Part shown: one piece after another, positions 61,109-64,000 of the stretch
Position numbering within the stretch: the stretch's first letter is position 1
Layout of the letters: each line of letters opens with the position of its first letter
DNA from: Luteitalea sp. TBR-22
GTDB taxonomy: Bacteria > Acidobacteriota > Vicinamibacteria > Vicinamibacterales > Vicinamibacteraceae
Length of the DNA stretch: 64,000 nt
Direction of reading: 5' to 3'
Assembly: GCF_016865485.1 (NCBI RefSeq)
Contig: NZ_AP024452.1
Coordinates: forward strand, 2,626,501 to 2,690,500
Program-made: the position numbers and the translations under genes
The notes under the pieces: generated by a model
What the model was told of the DNA's origin: nothing
Databases searched by the model: none
What the model saw: only the letters and a program-made list of their open reading frames with translations

Positions 61109-63584
61109 ACGAACACCCGGCCGCGCCGCAGCGACGGAAGATGTCGATCACCTTGTTGTAGGCAATCGCCGCCATCTCGTCGTAGCCGGCCTGGTTCGGG
61201 TGCAGCCCGTCGGGGCCCATGTCGATCCCGGGATAGCGCTCGCGCAATACCTGCTGTTCCGCGGCCAGCGCCTCCAGCCGGTTGTTGTAGTCGGTGACCT
61301 GCGACGGCGTCGTGGACGGGTTGCCGAAGATGTCGTTGCCGTAGGACTGGAACAGCTCCAGCACCACCTGCGCGCCCTTCGCCTTGGCGTCGATCACCAT
61401 GTTCCTCATGTAGGAGACGACCAGTGACGTCGGCGTGTTGGCGTTGAGGTCGTTGACGCCCTCGAGGAACAACGCCACGTCGAAGGGCGCGAAGTAGTCG
61501 CGCGGGTCGGGATTGGTCGGGTAGAAGCAGTTCTGCTGGCCGGCCGTGCACCGGGCTGCGCGCACGGCGCCGCCCGGGCTGCTGTTGCCGCCGCTGGTGG
61601 TGACGTACTCGCCCGGCCACCCGGCATTGGTCACCAGCGCATACGGGCCGAACTGCGGGTTGGCGGCCAGCAGGTTCTTCAGCTCGCGCGGATAGGGCCG
61701 GGCGACCTGTCCCGAGATCTTCTGCGTCGTGCCAGGCACGTAGTTGGTGTACTGCCCCCACGTGAGGCTGTCGCCGAAGGCGAGGATCGTCAGGTAGCGC
61801 GTGAACGATGGCGCCCTCACGAAGCGGCCCTGACTGGCCAGCGTCACCGCCGTCGGGCCCGCCGTGCCGTAGCCGGTCGTCGCGGTGCGCACGGGCACGG
61901 TGAACGAGATCTCGGTGCCGGCCGGATTCACGGTCGCCGCCACCGCCTGTCCGCCGAAGGAGACCTGCGGCGCGGGGCCGAAGTTCTGCCCCGTGATGGT
62001 GACGAGGGTGCCGCCGGTCAGTCGCCCTGACGTCGGCGTCATCCCGGTCACCTGCACGTCGGCCGGGGCGGCCGCCGGCTCGCTGATGGGGCCGGTCCAC
62101 GGCGTCCCGGCGTTGGCGTGGCCGCCGACGAAGCCGCTCCAGTACATCGCGCGCTCGGCGACGAACGGCTGCGGCGCCGCGCCGACGCTCTCCAGGAAGA
62201 CGGCGAAGCGCCGGCCCTGCAGCAGCGCGAACTTCTGGTCGGTCTCGGGGTTGCCGGTCACGGCCGGCCAGATGTTGGTGCGCGTGTTGGCCGGGACCTT
62301 CACCGTCGCGGTGACGCCGCTGCCGTCCTCGGTGGCGAACGTCGCCTTCACGTCGATGTCGCTCGCGTTCGGGTTCACCAGCAGGAAGAAGCTGTCGAAG
62401 CTGACGCCGCCGGGATCGTCACCCTGTCGGCCCTCGGCGAAGGCCCACTTGACCTCGGGCCGCGCGATGCCGGCCACGACGTGCCCTTCCTTCCACGGGA
62501 ACGTCGGCGTCGTGGGATCGTCGGCGGCGGGCGCGCCCCAGTAGACGGCGCGTTCGGCGACGATCGGGATCGAGCTGTCGATGCGCACCGAGAATGCCGT
62601 CGACGGCAACAGCAGCGTCCCGTCGTCGGCCCGCTCCTGGTCGGTCCAGATGTTGAAGCGACTCCGCGCCAGGACGGTGTAGGTGCGCGTCACCGGCGCG
62701 CCGCTGTCGCGGAAGTAGGTGGCCGTCACCGTCGCCGGCTGCGCGTTGTCGTTGCCGATGAGCAGGAACGTCTCGAACGCGGTCGTCGCGCTTCCGCCCG
62801 TGAACCCTTCTGCGAAGTACCAGCTGCGGCGTCCCTCGGTGACGCCGAGCGCGTCGTGGCCGCTGCGGAAGTCGTCGAAGTACATCGCCCGCTCGGCGAC
62901 GACCGGCTGGTCCGACTCCACGACGGTCGAGAAGCCCTGGTCGGCGAGCCTCGGATTGGCGCTGGGCCAGAGCGTGGCGCGATTGCCCGCCTCCACCGTG
63001 ATCGCCTCGGAGACGCTGGTCCCGTCGCCCTTGAGGTAGCGCGCCGTGACCCTCGCGGCTCGACTGCCGGGGTTGGCGATGAGGATGAACGTGCTGAAGA
63101 CGCCCGAGGCGCCCTCGGCAAGGATCCAGCGCGTGGCCGGCGCGGTCACGCCGCTGGCGCCGGTGCCACCGGCGTAGGGGGTGCCGCTGAGCGGGAAGAA
63201 CATCGACCGCTCGACGACGATGTCGGCCGGCGTGCTGGTGTCCTTCACCACTGCGGAGACCTGGGCCGAGGCCGCGCCATTGAGTGCCGCGAACTCCTTC
63301 TTGATGTTGACCGTGAGGCGACCGGTCGCCGGCAGGGTGAAGGTCTTCTCCAGCGGGCTGCCGGGAGGCGTGATCAGGGCATCGGGGGCCGGGAGCAGCT
63401 TGACCGTGACGGTCAACGCACTTGCCGACGGATTGCCGACCAGGATGTCCTCGTCGAACGTGCCGTTGCTGGCGCCCTCGGCCAGGAACCACGTGCTGGA
63501 CCCCTGGGCCTCCGCCCGGTCCGCCATCGCCACGCACAGGAGGAGCGCGAGCACGAACCGGGGCCAGGCTGACGGCGAATTCAT
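61107..63584 (-). CDS. secreted GDSL-type protein with repeated beta modules and an IPT domain
   Basis: 825 residues. Signal peptide to DRAEA, then four to five repeats of a beta module starting STWFLAEGASNG, TRWILAEGASG, RSWYFAEGFTGG and VKWAFAEGRQGD, each with a (F/L)(L/I)xNP-type strand. An IPT/TIG fold follows (GRLTGGTLVTITGQNFG), then a C-terminal SGNH hydrolase with Ser606 (LAFGDSLTWG), EGVNDLNA and DGLHPNQAGYDEMA. A large surface or secreted esterase; substrate unknown. Confidence 0.88.
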   Translation of the reverse strand: MNSPSAWPRFVLALLLCVAMADRAEAQGSSTWFLAEGASNGTFDEDILVGNPSASALTVTVKLLPAPDALITPPGSPLEKTFTLPATGRLTVNIKKEFAALNGAASAQVSAVVKDTSTPADIVVERSMFFPLSGTPYAGGTGASGVTAPATRWILAEGASGVFSTFILIANPGSRAARVTARYLKGDGTSVSEAITVEAGNRATLWPSANPRLADQGFSTVVESDQPVVAERAMYFDDFRSGHDALGVTEGRRSWYFAEGFTGGSATTAFETFLLIGNDNAQPATVTATYFRDSGAPVTRTYTVLARSRFNIWTDQERADDGTLLLPSTAFSVRIDSSIPIVAERAVYWGAPAADDPTTPTFPWKEGHVVAGIARPEVKWAFAEGRQGDDPGGVSFDSFFLLVNPNASDIDVKATFATEDGSGVTATVKVPANTRTNIWPAVTGNPETDQKFALLQGRRFAVFLESVGAAPQPFVAERAMYWSGFVGGHANAGTPWTGPISEPAAAPADVQVTGMTPTSGRLTGGTLVTITGQNFGPAPQVSFGGQAVAATVNPAGTEISFTVPVRTATTGYGTAGPTAVTLASQGRFVRAPSFTRYLTILAFGDSLTWGQYTNYVPGTTQKISGQVARPYPRELKNLLAANPQFGPYALVTNAGWPGEYVTTSGGNSSPGGAVRAARCTAGQQNCFYPTNPDPRDYFAPFDVALFLEGVNDLNANTPTSLVVSYMRNMVIDAKAKGAQVVLELFQSYGNDIFGNPSTTPSQVTDYNNRLEALAAEQQVLRERYPGIDMGPDGLHPNQAGYDEMAAIAYNKVIDIFRRCGAAGCS

Positions 63585-63739
63585 CTGGAGAAAATCGGTA
63601 CGACCGGGGTTTCAGGGTAGCCCGGCGCCATCTCGGCCGCAAGGCGAGACGCTGCCGCCCCCGCCGCTGCCCGCCGTGCCGGTGCTCATACCAGTTGCCC
63701 CGCTGCCGGCTGCCCGGCGCCCGGTATCCGGCACCCGCC

Positions 63740-64000
63740 CTACTTGATGGCCGCCTTGATGGCCCCGTAGACGAAGCTGGCCATCTGGTCGTAGCCGTTC
63801 TGGGTCGGGTGCACGCCGTCCTCGCCGATCTCGACGCGGGTGTCGAAGTCCACGCGCAGGAACTTCTCCTCGGTGGCCATTGTGGCGATGGCAGACCAGA
63901 GGTCACTGCGCATGACGTGGATGCGGCCCATCACCACGGTGGCGCCGGAGTCGCGCGCCGCGCGCCCCATCGTTCGGAGTCCGTTGGCGATGGTGGTGCC
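63740..64000 (-). CDS. GDSL-type hydrolase, C-terminal part cut by the window
   Basis: Only the last 86 codons are inside the window; the 5' part lies beyond base 64000. IGEDGVHPTQNGYDQMASF is the block V Asp-His of an SGNH hydrolase and closely resembles the end of the large neighbouring gene, so the two are likely paralogues in tandem. The gap between them (63585-63739) is a degenerate GCCCGGC-type repeat with no gene. Confidence 0.82.
   Translation of the reverse strand, partial: GTTIANGLRTMGRAARDSGATVVMGRIHVMRSDLWSAIATMATEEKFLRVDFDTRVEIGEDGVHPTQNGYDQMASFVYGAIKAAIK

Overview
This is a 64 kb chromosomal stretch of a high-GC bacterium with about 57 protein genes, no RNA gene and no CRISPR array that I can see. 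The gene content suggests an Acidobacteriota lineage of the Vicinamibacteria type: an imuA/imuB/dnaE2 mutagenesis set, a PEP-CTERM protein, a SET-domain methyltransferase, twin-arginine redox enzymes, GTG/TTG starts and repeat-rich gaps. That assignment is inference from style and families; no rRNA is present to confirm it.

Layout. 0-13.8 kb is mostly catabolic and on the plus strand: SDR dehydrogenase, sugar-phosphate isomerase-like protein, agmatine deiminase with N-carbamoylputrescine amidase, a GMC oxidoreductase with its subunit 3, a cytochrome c/sugar dehydrogenase fusion, a YjhG/YagF dehydratase, a Gfo/Idh/MocA oxidoreductase, an ornithine cyclodeaminase-like protein and a TauE/SafE permease. 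13.8-18.1 kb holds L-serine dehydratase, AlkA glycosylase, Cu/Zn superoxide dismutase and a PEP-CTERM protein. 18.4-30.9 kb is a DNA repair and mutagenesis region: imuA and imuB, then a YeeE/YedE pair, a small membrane protein, a VOC protein, an ISL3-family IS, recQ and a dnaE2 much longer than usual. 30.9-32.0 kb is a lower-GC islet bounded by a duplication of the dnaE2 3' end; it carries a decayed immunity-like gene and a small putative lipoprotein. 32.2-34.5 kb is a PdxA2-type dehydrogenase plus a four-carbon acid-sugar kinase. 34.5-37.8 kb is on the minus strand (OmpA-like protein, GHMP kinase, tRNA-dihydrouridine synthase). 37.9-40.3 kb is an STAS/RsbW/RsbU partner-switching operon. 40.5-50.1 kb mixes VOC, secreted hypotheticals, YajQ, a CoA-transferase, the SET protein, a YqiA-like hydrolase, a triple-domain cell-wall lipoprotein and an ECF sigma operon. 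50.2-57.6 kb is a minus-strand run ending in an alpha-2-macroglobulin/DUF1175 operon. 57.7-64 kb has two glycosyltransferases, MsrP/MsrQ and two GDSL-type secreted proteins, the last cut by the window edge.

The most unusual signal is not a single gene. Almost every longer gap is built from a few families of short tandem or palindromic repeats: AT-armed inverted elements, a hairpin family whose stems covary, and tandem arrays of 7-12 bp units. The same units also occur inside coding sequence. Two in-frame blocks of about 135 codons each, made of these repeats, are lodged in linkers of DnaE2, one of them carrying a zinc-ribbon-like motif. One short copy sits in the linker of the acid-sugar kinase, one palindrome supplies the start codon of the GHMP kinase, and another has been hit by the IS.
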